Assembly (NCBI GenBank): GCA_902803345.1
Contig: CADCPV010000234.1
Location: 1 to 5,933 of the forward strand
Direction: 5' to 3'
DNA from: an uncultured Eubacteriales bacterium
GTDB lineage: Bacteria > Bacillota_A > Clostridia > Lachnospirales > Lachnospiraceae
DNA: 5,933 nucleotides
This document shows positions 1 to 5,687 of this stretch, one piece after another. A program made the translations under genes and the position numbers. The first letter of the stretch is position 1; every line of letters begins with the position of its first letter. The notes beneath the pieces were generated by a model that was given only the letters and a program-made list of their open reading frames with translations, did no database searches and was not told the origin of the DNA.

Positions 1-492
1 AAGCTCGGGAATCGTTTCGGACGGCGCGAGGTGTGCGCCTACGGAATTCTTGTCGCCGGCGTCTGCAACCTTGTGTTGTATCTTTTGAATACGCACAATG
101 TTGTGCTTTACCTCATCGTGCTTCTCCTGTCCGGCATCGGAAACGCCTTCATTTTCCTTCTCGTGTGGGCGCTTGCAAACGATGCGATGGACTATAACGA
201 AGTGAAGTTCGGCCTGACGGATACCGCAACTTCCTATGCGTTTTATTCCTTCATGCGGAAGCTCGGCCAGACGATCGCGGCGATTCTTGTGAACGCGGCG
301 CTCCTTCGGATCGGCTACACCGAGAACGTTCTCAATACCAGTAATATAACTGACGCCACGCTTCGCGGCATGTACGCCTATTCCGTACTGATCCCTGCGG
401 TGTTGTACATTCTTGTATTTATCCTGCTCCGCTTCGTGGATCCCCTCGGAAAGAAACAGGTGGATGAGCTGCAGGAGGAGAAGGCCAGATAA
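1..492 (+). CDS. GPH-family sugar:cation symporter, C-terminal fragment
   Basis: This is the C-terminal 163 residues of a membrane transporter whose start lies left of the window. The frame is open from base 1 and ends at TAA 490-492. The fragment opens with a basic cytoplasmic loop (GNRFGRRE), the loop type that follows a helix in MFS-fold carriers. Hydrophobic segments follow at about fragment residues 13-30, 34-57, 85-104 and 126-147. The stretch NDAMDYNEVKFG, then a loop and a helix containing FMRKLGQ, matches the pattern of the glycoside-pentoside-hexuronide (GPH/MelB) family, which has a D-x-x-D-Y-x-x-x-K/x-G motif and a conserved helix-K-hydrophobic motif. Family members import sugars, glycosides or uronides with Na+ or H+. 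The sugar cannot be predicted here. The next gene starts 17 bases downstream, so the two may share a transcript. I see no functional link to the nitrogenase-like operon further on. Confidence 0.85.
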   Translation, partial: KLGNRFGRREVCAYGILVAGVCNLVLYLLNTHNVVLYLIVLLLSGIGNAFIFLLVWALANDAMDYNEVKFGLTDTATSYAFYSFMRKLGQTIAAILVNAALLRIGYTENVLNTSNITDATLRGMYAYSVLIPAVLYILVFILLRFVDPLGKKQVDELQEEKAR

Positions 493-509
493 GGAGATGA
501 AACCGACGA

Positions 510-1166
510 ATGCCTAAGACCGATATTCTGAAGAAATGCGTACTCTTCCGGGGGCTTTCCCCGGAAGAACTTGACTGTGCGCTAGTCTATTTCCATGCGC
601 AGGAAAAGCACTGTAAAAAAGGCGAATACCTGCACCGCGCTTCGGGACCTCTCCGCTTTTTCGGCCTGCTTCTTTCGGGAAATGTGCAGGTTTTCATGGA
701 CGATTTCGACGGAAACCAGATGCTGATGGCAAGCGTCACGCCGGGGATCACCTTCGGGGAGGCTCTGTGCACAATCGAGCAGGAGGCGCAGGTTTATATT
801 CAGGCGGTAGAGGATTCGGATATCCTTCTAATGGATACAGCTTTTCTGAAAACACCCTGCACCGACATGACGCAGCTTTCCTGTGAACTGTCACGGCGCT
901 TTACCGCGATGATGGCGGAGCGTTCGCTTGCGCTGAACAACCGTATCCAGATTCTCAGTAAAGGCAGCATCCGGGAAAAGGTGATCACACTTCTCTCGGA
1001 GGAGCACCGTCATCAAGGCGGCGACACAGTTGTCCTGCCCTTCACAAGAGAGGCGATGGCGGTTTACCTCGGAGTCAACCAGAGCGCGCTGTCGCGGGAG
1101 CTGTCGCGGATGCAGGAGGAGGGAATCATCCGGTTCAGGGGAAATGTGTTTGAGCTGCGAAAATGA
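510..1166 (+). CDS. Crp/Fnr-family transcriptional regulator
   Basis: This is a 218-residue DNA-binding regulator, close to the usual Crp/Fnr length. Residues 1-110 form the cyclic-nucleotide-binding-type beta-roll (LFRGLSPEEL, KKGEYL, GLLLSGNVQV, GITFGEAL). Residues 118-150 form the dimerisation helix. Residues 155-218 form the winged helix-turn-helix, with FTREAMAVYLGVNQSALSRE at 178-197. The cAMP-contacting Arg-Ser of E. coli Crp is not visible after GEAL, so cAMP is an unlikely ligand. Its six cysteines (10, 23, 35, 87, 117, 125) are scattered and do not look like the Fnr iron-sulfur cluster. The recognition helix keeps the Arg (R196) equivalent to Crp R185, but the Crp R180-E181 pair is Q191-S192, so its DNA site should differ from TGTGA or TTGAT. 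The ATG at 510 is preceded by AAGGAG at 491-496, with a rather long 13-base spacer. Its position just upstream of the importer/reductase operon, and the palindrome between them, suggest it controls that operon. Signal unknown. Confidence 0.9.
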   Translation: MPKTDILKKCVLFRGLSPEELDCALVYFHAQEKHCKKGEYLHRASGPLRFFGLLLSGNVQVFMDDFDGNQMLMASVTPGITFGEALCTIEQEAQVYIQAVEDSDILLMDTAFLKTPCTDMTQLSCELSRRFTAMMAERSLALNNRIQILSKGSIREKVITLLSEEHRHQGGDTVVLPFTREAMAVYLGVNQSALSRELSRMQEEGIIRFRGNVFELRK

Positions 1167-1185
1167 CAAATTTTTAACAAATTTT
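1166..1185 (+). promoter_or_regulatory. AT-rich direct repeat, possible UP element
   Basis: Two copies of ACAAATTTT, at 1166-1174 and 1177-1185, are spaced 11 bases apart (about one helical turn). They begin at the last base of the regulator's stop codon. Relative to the start point predicted from the -10 box (about 1242) they lie at roughly -76 to -57. That is where the RNA polymerase alpha C-terminal domain binds upstream of an activator at class II promoters. The role is inferred from position and composition only. Confidence 0.35.
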
Positions 1186-1217
1186 GGAGCGCCGTTGCAA
1201 TTGCAATGGCGCTTTTC
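1186..1217 (+). terminator. Possible rho-independent terminator of the regulator gene (alternative reading)
   Basis: As RNA, the same palindrome folds into an 11-bp stem (one G-U pair) with an AAUU loop, followed by UUUU and then CAUUGUUU. It starts 22 bases after the regulator's stop codon, a normal place for a terminator. The U-tract is short, and the very symmetric core is more than a terminator needs. Terminator and operator functions are not exclusive. Confidence 0.45.
1188..1213. promoter_or_regulatory. 26-bp palindrome, candidate Crp/Fnr-type operator
   Basis: The two arms, AGCGCC at 1188-1193 and GGCGCT at 1208-1213, are exact inverted repeats. They enclose the perfect 12-base palindrome TTGCAATTGCAA (1195-1206). 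The only mismatch is G1194 opposite T1207. The centre falls between 1200 and 1201, exactly 41.5 bases upstream of the start point predicted from the TATACT box. This is the class II position for Crp/Fnr activators. The site sits next to a gene for such a regulator whose recognition helix departs from Crp. The main rival reading is a transcription terminator, listed separately. Confidence 0.5.
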
Positions 1218-1229
1218 ATTGTTTCCGAC

Positions 1230-1235
1230 TATACT
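1230..1235 (+). promoter_or_regulatory. -10 box of the importer/reductase operon
   Basis: TATACT matches the sigma-70/SigA -10 consensus at five of six positions and predicts transcription start near 1242. No good -35 box lies at the right distance: bases 1207-1212 read TGGCGC, two matches of six. There is no extended -10 TG. A good -10 with a poor -35 is typical of activator-dependent promoters and fits the palindrome centred at -41.5. Confidence 0.5.
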
Positions 1236-1240
1236 GAGCC

Positions 1241-1277
1241 TTGCCGCCACGAATGAGAGATTTTTTTCGGCGAGCAA
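1241..1277 (+). other. Leader hairpin in the 5' untranslated region
   Basis: TTGCCGCC (1241-1248) can pair with GGCG-A-GCAA (1269-1277), giving eight pairs with one bulged A. The loop is 20 bases and contains seven consecutive T. The stem begins at the predicted transcription start and ends 22 bases before the first start codon. It could stabilise the mRNA 5' end. No known riboswitch class is recognised, and chance pairing is possible. Confidence 0.25.
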
Positions 1278-1288
1278 ATACTGTTGAG

Positions 1289-1294
1289 TGAGGA
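1289..1294 (+). promoter_or_regulatory. Ribosome binding site that decides the lipoprotein start
   Basis: TGAGGA lies five bases before ATG 1300. An in-frame GTG at 1288 would place this motif inside the coding sequence and would add only four residues (MRTI) ahead of a normal signal peptide, so the ATG is preferred. Confidence 0.65.
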
Positions 1295-1299
1295 CAATC

Positions 1300-2289
1300 A
1301 TGAAAAAACTGATGAAAATCATTTCCCTGCTTCTTGCAGCGGTGCTTCTTACAGCGGTACTTTCGGCCTGTACGAAAACGAAAAAAGCCGATACGACCGA
1401 AATCAATATCGGTGTCCTGAAGGGGCCGACCGGCATGGGCGCGATCAAGCTTCTTGATGATTCCGAGAACGGCGTCTATGCGAATTACCACTTCACGCTG
1501 ACCCCCGAAGTCACGGACATCGTTGCGCGGCTCTCAAACGGCGATCTTCAGATCGGCGCGCTTCCGACGAATGTGGCGGCGAACCTTTACAACAAAACAT
1601 CGGGCGGCGTTCAGCTGATCGCCTTAAACTGCCTCGGCGTCCTGTATGTGCTGGAAAACGGCGACACGGTGCACGGTCCGGAGGACCTGAAGGGTAAAAC
1701 GCTCTATACCCTCGGACGCGGCAGCAACCCCGAGTACATGATCAATTTTGTGCTTGAGAAAACAGGCCTTACGCCCGGTGAAGATGTGACGATCGAATAT
1801 GAAGACGCTTCAGAAATCGCAACCAAGATGATCACTGGCGATATCGATCTGTGCATGCTTCCCGTACCGGCCGTGACGACGATTCTGATGAAGAACGAAA
1901 ACGTCCGGAAGGCCATTGACATGACCGAAGCCTATGACAAGGCCGCAAACGACGGCAGCCAGCTCACAATGGGCTGCCTTGTTGCCAGGACAGACTTTAT
2001 CAAGGAACACCCAGAAGCGGTGGAACAGTTTTTGGAAACCTATGCAAAATCCGTGGAATCGGTTCTTGCGGATATTGACAGCTCTGCGGAACTGATTGCA
2101 AAATACGAGATCACTGGAAACGCCCAGATTGCGAAGAATGCGATCCCGGATGCAGCGATTGTCTGCGTTAAGGGAAAGGATCTCAGAAAGTCTTCCGAAG
2201 GTTATTTCCAGGTGCTTTACGATGCTGATCCGGCCTCCGTCGGCGGCGCGATGCCCGGAGACGATTTCTACTATGGCTCTGAAAAATAA
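1300..2289 (+). CDS. ABC importer substrate-binding lipoprotein, nitrate/sulfonate/taurine (NMT1/SsuA-like) type
   Basis: This is a 329-residue extracytoplasmic binding protein that should capture a small solute and deliver it to the permease encoded next. Residues 1-23 are a lipoprotein signal peptide: a basic start (MKKLMK), a hydrophobic core and the lipobox LSAC, with C24 as the lipidated cysteine. The mature part begins INIGVLKGPTGMGAIKLL. It continues with EVTDIVARLSNGDLQIGALP and HGPEDLKGKTLYTLGRGSNP, the layout of the periplasmic-binding type II fold in SsuA/TauA/NMT1-like proteins. In that fold the second lobe starts near the EDLKGK segment. Gram-positive binding proteins are normally lipid-anchored in this way. 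The gene is first in the operon, 133 bases after the regulator, and overlaps the permease gene by 17 bases. The ligand is not predictable: the family covers sulfonates, taurine, nitrate, pyrimidine precursors and aromatic acids. Confidence 0.9.
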   Translation: MKKLMKIISLLLAAVLLTAVLSACTKTKKADTTEINIGVLKGPTGMGAIKLLDDSENGVYANYHFTLTPEVTDIVARLSNGDLQIGALPTNVAANLYNKTSGGVQLIALNCLGVLYVLENGDTVHGPEDLKGKTLYTLGRGSNPEYMINFVLEKTGLTPGEDVTIEYEDASEIATKMITGDIDLCMLPVPAVTTILMKNENVRKAIDMTEAYDKAANDGSQLTMGCLVARTDFIKEHPEAVEQFLETYAKSVESVLADIDSSAELIAKYEITGNAQIAKNAIPDAAIVCVKGKDLRKSSEGYFQVLYDADPASVGGAMPGDDFYYGSEK

Positions 2290-3094
2290 GAAATATTACC
2301 AGATCAGAAAGAACACAGGCGGTCCGGCGCTTCTGCCCGGGCCGCTTGTCGGCGCCCTGGTGCTTCTGTTCTGGCTTTTGGTGTGGCTGTTTGCCGCACT
2401 CCTCATGGATCAGGAACTGCTGATTCCGTCTCCGTTTACGGTCGTACAGCATCTTTTTCGGATTGTAAAGGATCCGGGCTTTTTCGGGATTCTCGGGAAG
2501 TCACTTCTCCGGGTTCTCGGGGGCTATATCTGCGGCTGCCTTGCGGGCGTGATTTTAGCGGTTCTGTGCGGCTTCTCGCGGATACTGGATTCGCTGCTGC
2601 AGCCTCTTGTGCGGATCATCAGCTCGGTTCCGGTCACAAGTTTCATTATCCTGGTCATGCTCTGGATTCCCTATGACTATGTGCCGGTTTTCATTTCCGC
2701 GCTTCTTGTGACGCCGATCGTATTCGGAAACGTCCGGACGGGCATCCGGGAAACAGATCCGCAGCTTCTGGAAGTTGCCCAGATGTACCGGTTTACACGC
2801 TGGAAGGCGGTGCGCTACGTCTTTATTCCGTCCGTGCTGCCGTACTTTTTCTCTGGTGCACTGACGGCACTGGGGCTTTCCTGGAAAGCAGGCATCGCAG
2901 CGGAAACGCTGTCCCTGCCGAAATTCGCGATCGGTGCGCAGATGTATTATTCGCGGCAGTACCTGGAAACGGCAGATCTGTTCGCCTGGACTGTAATCGT
3001 CGTGCTGTTCAGCTTCTGTCTGGAAAAGCTGATCCAGCTGATCCTGAAAAAGCGGAAGAAAAATACGCAGGAGGTGCAGGATGAAGATCAGTAA
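2273..3094 (+). CDS. ABC importer permease, SsuC/TauC-like
   Basis: This is a 273-residue integral membrane permease of the binding-protein-dependent importer class, usual length for SsuC/TauC. Hydrophobic segments lie at about residues 22-45, 84-102, 121-133, 136-152, 187-205 and 235-255. The cytoplasmic coupling (EAA) loop is at 167-186, reading EVAQMYRFTRWKAVRYVFIP, with the conserved proline before the next helix. It contacts the ATPase. The segment LLIPSPFTVVQHL near residue 50 is typical of this subfamily. The frame is open further left to 2096, but that extension lies wholly within the lipoprotein gene and is not membrane-like. ATG 2273 gives a normal N-terminus and has a modest GGAG at 2257-2260, with a long 12-base spacer. 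Its 17-base overlap with the lipoprotein gene suggests translational coupling. The charged tail KKRKKNTQEVQDEDQ should be cytoplasmic. Confidence 0.9.
   Translation: MALKNKKYYQIRKNTGGPALLPGPLVGALVLLFWLLVWLFAALLMDQELLIPSPFTVVQHLFRIVKDPGFFGILGKSLLRVLGGYICGCLAGVILAVLCGFSRILDSLLQPLVRIISSVPVTSFIILVMLWIPYDYVPVFISALLVTPIVFGNVRTGIRETDPQLLEVAQMYRFTRWKAVRYVFIPSVLPYFFSGALTALGLSWKAGIAAETLSLPKFAIGAQMYYSRQYLETADLFAWTVIVVLFSFCLEKLIQLILKKRKKNTQEVQDEDQ
3069..3076 (+). promoter_or_regulatory. Ribosome binding site for the ABC ATPase, inside the permease gene
   Basis: AGGAGGTG is a near-perfect anti-16S match ending four bases before ATG 3081. It lies inside the last codons of the permease, so the ATPase start is fixed with a 14-base gene overlap. 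Confidence 0.75.
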
Positions 3095-3635
3095 ACTCTG
3101 TGTCAGCTACGGCGACAAAAAAGTACTTCAGGATTTTTCGGCCGAGTTCGGGAACGGGATCACGCTTCTCACGGGACCTTCCGGCTTCGGCAAAACGACG
3201 CTGCTGCATACGGTTGCGGGTCTGATCGAGCCGGATTCGGGAGAAATCATCGGGCGGCCGGAGCGGATTTCCCTGATGTTCCAGGACGACCGGCTTCTGC
3301 CCTGGCTCACGGCGCTCCAGAACATTGAAATTGTCTGCGACGACAGGGAAAAAGCAATGCATTATCTTCGGGCGGTGGAGTTAGAGGCGGAAGCCGGAAC
3401 GAGGCCTGCGGCGCTTTCCGGCGGAATGCGCCGCCGCGTTGCGCTGGCGCGGGCGCTCGTCTATGAGAGCGACCTGCTTCTTCTGGACGAGCCATTTAAA
3501 GGGATGGACATCCCGCTTATAAAGCGGCTGGCACCGCTTCTTCAGAAGTTGACGATCCCGGTGATCCTGTCTTCGCATTCACCCGAGGAGCAGGAGATTA
3601 TCGGCGGGACGATATTCCCGATGGACCGGGTGTGA
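3081..3635 (+). CDS. ABC importer ATPase, SsuB/TauB-like, unusually short
   Basis: This is the cytoplasmic ATP-hydrolysing subunit that powers the importer. All core motifs are present in order: Walker A GPSGFGKT (32-39), Q-loop FQDDRLLPW (Q68), ABC signature LSGGM followed by RRRVALARAL (112-126), Walker B LLLLDEP (132-138) and the switch histidine in SHSPEE (H166). The DDRLLPWLTALQNI stretch after the Q-loop is characteristic of nitrate/sulfonate/taurine ATPases. At 184 residues it is much shorter than the roughly 240-260 usual for SsuB/TauB. The missing length is mainly a C-terminal tail after the switch histidine, plus a compact segment between the Walker A and Q-loop regions. Since every catalytic motif survives and the frame is clean, it looks like a reduced but active ATPase, not a pseudogene. 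It overlaps the permease gene by 14 bases and is followed 39 bases later by the NifH-like gene. Confidence 0.92.
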   Translation: MKISKLCVSYGDKKVLQDFSAEFGNGITLLTGPSGFGKTTLLHTVAGLIEPDSGEIIGRPERISLMFQDDRLLPWLTALQNIEIVCDDREKAMHYLRAVELEAEAGTRPAALSGGMRRRVALARALVYESDLLLLDEPFKGMDIPLIKRLAPLLQKLTIPVILSSHSPEEQEIIGGTIFPMDRV

Positions 3636-3660
3636 GTGAGGGAAGTCAACACAGAAAAAC

Positions 3661-3666
3661 AAAGGA
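3661..3666 (+). promoter_or_regulatory. Ribosome binding site that decides the NifH-like start
   Basis: AAAGGA lies eight bases before ATG 3675. The frame is open to a GTG at 3636, directly after the ATPase stop. Using it would add 13 residues with no counterpart in Fe proteins, which typically start a few residues before the P-loop. Confidence 0.7.
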
Positions 3667-3674
3667 TTTCACAT

Positions 3675-4430
3675 ATGATCAAAATCGCACTGTACGGAAA
3701 AGGCGGCATCGGAAAATCCACCACTGCCGCGAACCTAAGCATGGCTCTTTCGGAAATGGGCTACCGCGTGATGCAGGTCGGCTGTGACCCGAAAGCCGAC
3801 TCGACCGGCGCTTTATGCGGCGGGCAGAAGATTACGACGGTTCTTGACGCGATCCGCGAAAAGGGTGACGCGGTGGAACTTTCGGATATCGTGACAGTCG
3901 GAGACGGCGGTGTCATCTGCCTCGAAGCCGGCGGACCGACGCCCGGCGTCGGATGCGCGGGACGCGGAATCATTACCGCTTTTGAGAAAATGGAAAAGCT
4001 CGGCGCCTTTGAGACTTATCGGCCGGATGTCGTGATCTACGATGTTTTAGGGGATGTCGTCTGCGGCGGTTTCGCGATGCCGATCCGGAACGGCTACGCA
4101 CGGAATGTTTTCGTTGTGACCTCGGGCGAGAAGATGGCCATTTATGCGGCCGGGAATATTGCAATCGCAGTTGACAATTTCAAGGCGAGAGGCTATGCGC
4201 GGCTTCGGGGCGTGATCCTGAACTGCCGGAATGTGGATCAGGAACTTGAACGCGTCGAGAAATTTGCGGACGATATCGATTCGAAGATTGTTTCCGTGAT
4301 CCCGCGGGATCCGTTGGTGCAGCAGGCGGAAACGCTTGGGAAGACTGTTGTCGCGGCATTCCCCGAAAGTGCGCTCGCGGATACCTACCGCGAGATGGCA
4401 AAAAGCATACTTTCGGCGTGCGAATCGTAA
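3675..4430 (+). CDS. NifH-like Fe protein of a nitrogenase-like reductase
   Basis: This is a 251-residue dimeric ATPase and iron-sulfur electron carrier that should pass low-potential electrons to the component-1 proteins encoded next. The P-loop GKGGIGKST is at 8-16 and GCDPKADST at 36-44. The two [4Fe-4S] ligands are C94 in [12 protein letters not shown] and C130 in [16 protein letters not shown], equivalent to C97 and C132 of Azotobacter NifH. R97 matches the NifH arginine that can be ADP-ribosylated (R100). Further conserved blocks are [14 protein letters not shown] (149-162) and [12 protein letters not shown] (208-219). Azotobacter NifH has about 290 residues. This protein stops soon after the helix [10 protein letters not shown] and lacks the C-terminal tail of about 30 residues. 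All Fe-protein motifs are intact, so it should be functional. Distinguishing true NifH from BchL/ChlL, CfbC or Mar-type Fe proteins needs a tree. The neighbours and the short tail argue against N2 fixation. Confidence 0.93.
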   Translation: MIKIALYGKGGIGKSTTAANLSMALSEMGYRVMQVGCDPKADSTGALCGGQKITTVLDAIREKGDAVELSDIVTVGDGGVICLEAGGPTPGVGCAGRGIITAFEKMEKLGAFETYRPDVVIYDVLGDVVCGGFAMPIRNGYARNVFVVTSGEKMAIYAAGNIAIAVDNFKARGYARLRGVILNCRNVDQELERVEKFADDIDSKIVSVIPRDPLVQQAETLGKTVVAAFPESALADTYREMAKSILSACES

Positions 4431-4442
4431 AGGGGGCTTACT

Positions 4443-5687
4443 ATGATTACTGACAACACCGGCGGCCTGCCGCGCTACTGCCACCCTTATCACGGCGGCT
4501 GGGATGTGGCAAGGATCGCGCTCGATATTCCTCAGAGCCGGATCCTCTTTGTCTGCCCCGTTTCCTGCGCGCGGATCATCTGCCTGAACGCTGTGAAATA
4601 CGGCTACAAGGACCGGATTGACGTTCTCGCGCTCACGGAAGACGATATCGTGTCGGGAAATTATGAGGAGAAAACGATCGAAGCGGCCTGTGAGATCATG
4701 GACACGATCGAACCGAAGCCGAAAGCCCTGATCCTTTATGTCAGCTGCATCGACGCGATGCTCGGAAATGACCACAGCTTCCAGACCGAAGAGATCATGG
4801 CGCGTTATCCGGGGCTGGACTGCTTTGTCCTTCGGATGTGCCCGATCACGCGGTTTTCCGGCGACAATCCGATGGTCGCGCTGAACAAGGATATGATGGA
4901 ACCGCTTCCTGTGGAACCCATGGAGAAGGAGAAAATCGTCGCTTTCCTTGGGTCGAATATCGCCTATGATCCGGAATGCGAGCTGGTGCAGATCCTCACA
5001 GACAACGGATATCGCGCACTTCACATCCAGGAAGCGGGGGCTCGCTATGAAGATTACCTGAAAATCCGGGCGTCTTTGCTGAATCTCTGCCTGATGCCTT
5101 TTGCATCTTCTGCAGGAAAACTTCTTCTGGAGCGTTATGGGACGCCGATGCTGCCGTATTTTTCGCGCTATGATTTCCAGTCGATCCGAAAGACAATCTC
5201 AGATCTGTGTACGGCGCTGAATCTTCCGCTTCCGGATCTGCAGCAGATGGAAGACGAGACACGGGAAGTGCTTCAGAACTGTGCAAAAGAGATTGGAGAT
5301 ACAAAACTTCTGATTGATTCGACGGCAACACTGTTTCCGGATGCCCTTCGGACGACGCTCGAATCCTGCGGCTTTAAGGTCCTTTCTGTTTATGCGGACG
5401 ATATCAACCGTGCGGATCCCGATGTGGACAGCGGAAGTATCTTACGGGCGGCGGACCGGGAATATATAAGGCCTGAAGCAGGCGCCATATCGGAGAATAC
5501 AATCGGCATCGGAATGGTTTCCTCCTCCTTTTACGGGACGGAAGGTACCGTCAATATCTTCTATGATAACGGAGAATGGGGCTTCTACGGGCTCAGAAAA
5601 CTGTCGGAGCGGATCCTTGACGCATACCGGAACCCGAAAAACGCGGCGGAAATCCGCCTTGAGCAGCGGCAGGAGGTGTTCGCATGA
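4443..5687 (+). CDS. Nitrogenase component-1-like protein (NifD/NifE-like subunit)
   Basis: This 414-residue protein is probably one half of the catalytic component that accepts electrons from the Fe protein. It is shorter than NifD (about 480-490). Three cysteines fit the P-cluster-type ligands of NifD by spacing and context. C13 lies in RYCHPYHGG. C42 in FVCPVSC matches the HGPVGC cysteine. C102 in VSCIDAMLGND matches STCPVGLIGDD. An extra pair, C38 and C47, makes the stretch CPVSCARIIC. In the second half, NLCLMPFASSAGKLLLERYG then TPMLPY aligns with the NifD segment holding FeMo-cofactor ligand C275, placing C216 within one residue of it. The C-terminal segment FYGTEGTVNIF aligns with the NifD PYHGxDGFAIF segment, but the cofactor histidine is tyrosine (Y364). 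ATG 4443 follows AGGGGG (4431-4436), 12 bases after the NifH-like stop. The protein is clearly in the family. Its substrate and cofactor are unknown. Confidence 0.87.
   Translation: MITDNTGGLPRYCHPYHGGWDVARIALDIPQSRILFVCPVSCARIICLNAVKYGYKDRIDVLALTEDDIVSGNYEEKTIEAACEIMDTIEPKPKALILYVSCIDAMLGNDHSFQTEEIMARYPGLDCFVLRMCPITRFSGDNPMVALNKDMMEPLPVEPMEKEKIVAFLGSNIAYDPECELVQILTDNGYRALHIQEAGARYEDYLKIRASLLNLCLMPFASSAGKLLLERYGTPMLPYFSRYDFQSIRKTISDLCTALNLPLPDLQQMEDETREVLQNCAKEIGDTKLLIDSTATLFPDALRTTLESCGFKVLSVYADDINRADPDVDSGSILRAADREYIRPEAGAISENTIGIGMVSSSFYGTEGTVNIFYDNGEWGFYGLRKLSERILDAYRNPKNAAEIRLEQRQEVFA
5671..5678 (+). promoter_or_regulatory. Ribosome binding site of the second component-1 gene
   Basis: AGGAGGTG ends five bases before ATG 5684, inside the last codons of the NifD-like gene. 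The stop of one gene and start of the next overlap as ATGA (5684-5687). This arrangement favours equal synthesis of two subunits of a heteromer. Confidence 0.75.

Noticed and set aside
891..1448. Minus-strand open frame of 185 codons spanning the regulator end, the intergenic gap and the lipoprotein start
   Set aside because: It runs antisense to two supported genes and across the promoter region. The product has no recognisable motif.
2096..2272. Longer permease start, adding 59 residues
   Set aside because: The extension is Arg/Ser-rich, lies wholly inside the lipoprotein gene in another frame, and does not resemble permease N-termini. ATG 2273 gives the normal family length.
2383..2676. 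Plus-strand open frame of 97 codons within the permease gene
   Set aside because: It is out of frame inside a well-supported membrane protein gene, with no motif or ribosome site.
3636..3674. GTG start for the NifH-like gene directly after the ATPase stop
   Set aside because: The 13 added residues have no counterpart in Fe proteins, while ATG 3675 has its own AAAGGA site at a good distance.
4047..5024. Long open frame on the minus strand (325 codons) opposite the NifH-like and NifD-like genes
   Set aside because: Its product is rich in Arg and His with no recognisable domain, and it lies antisense to two clearly conserved proteins. It is a by-product of GC-rich codon use.
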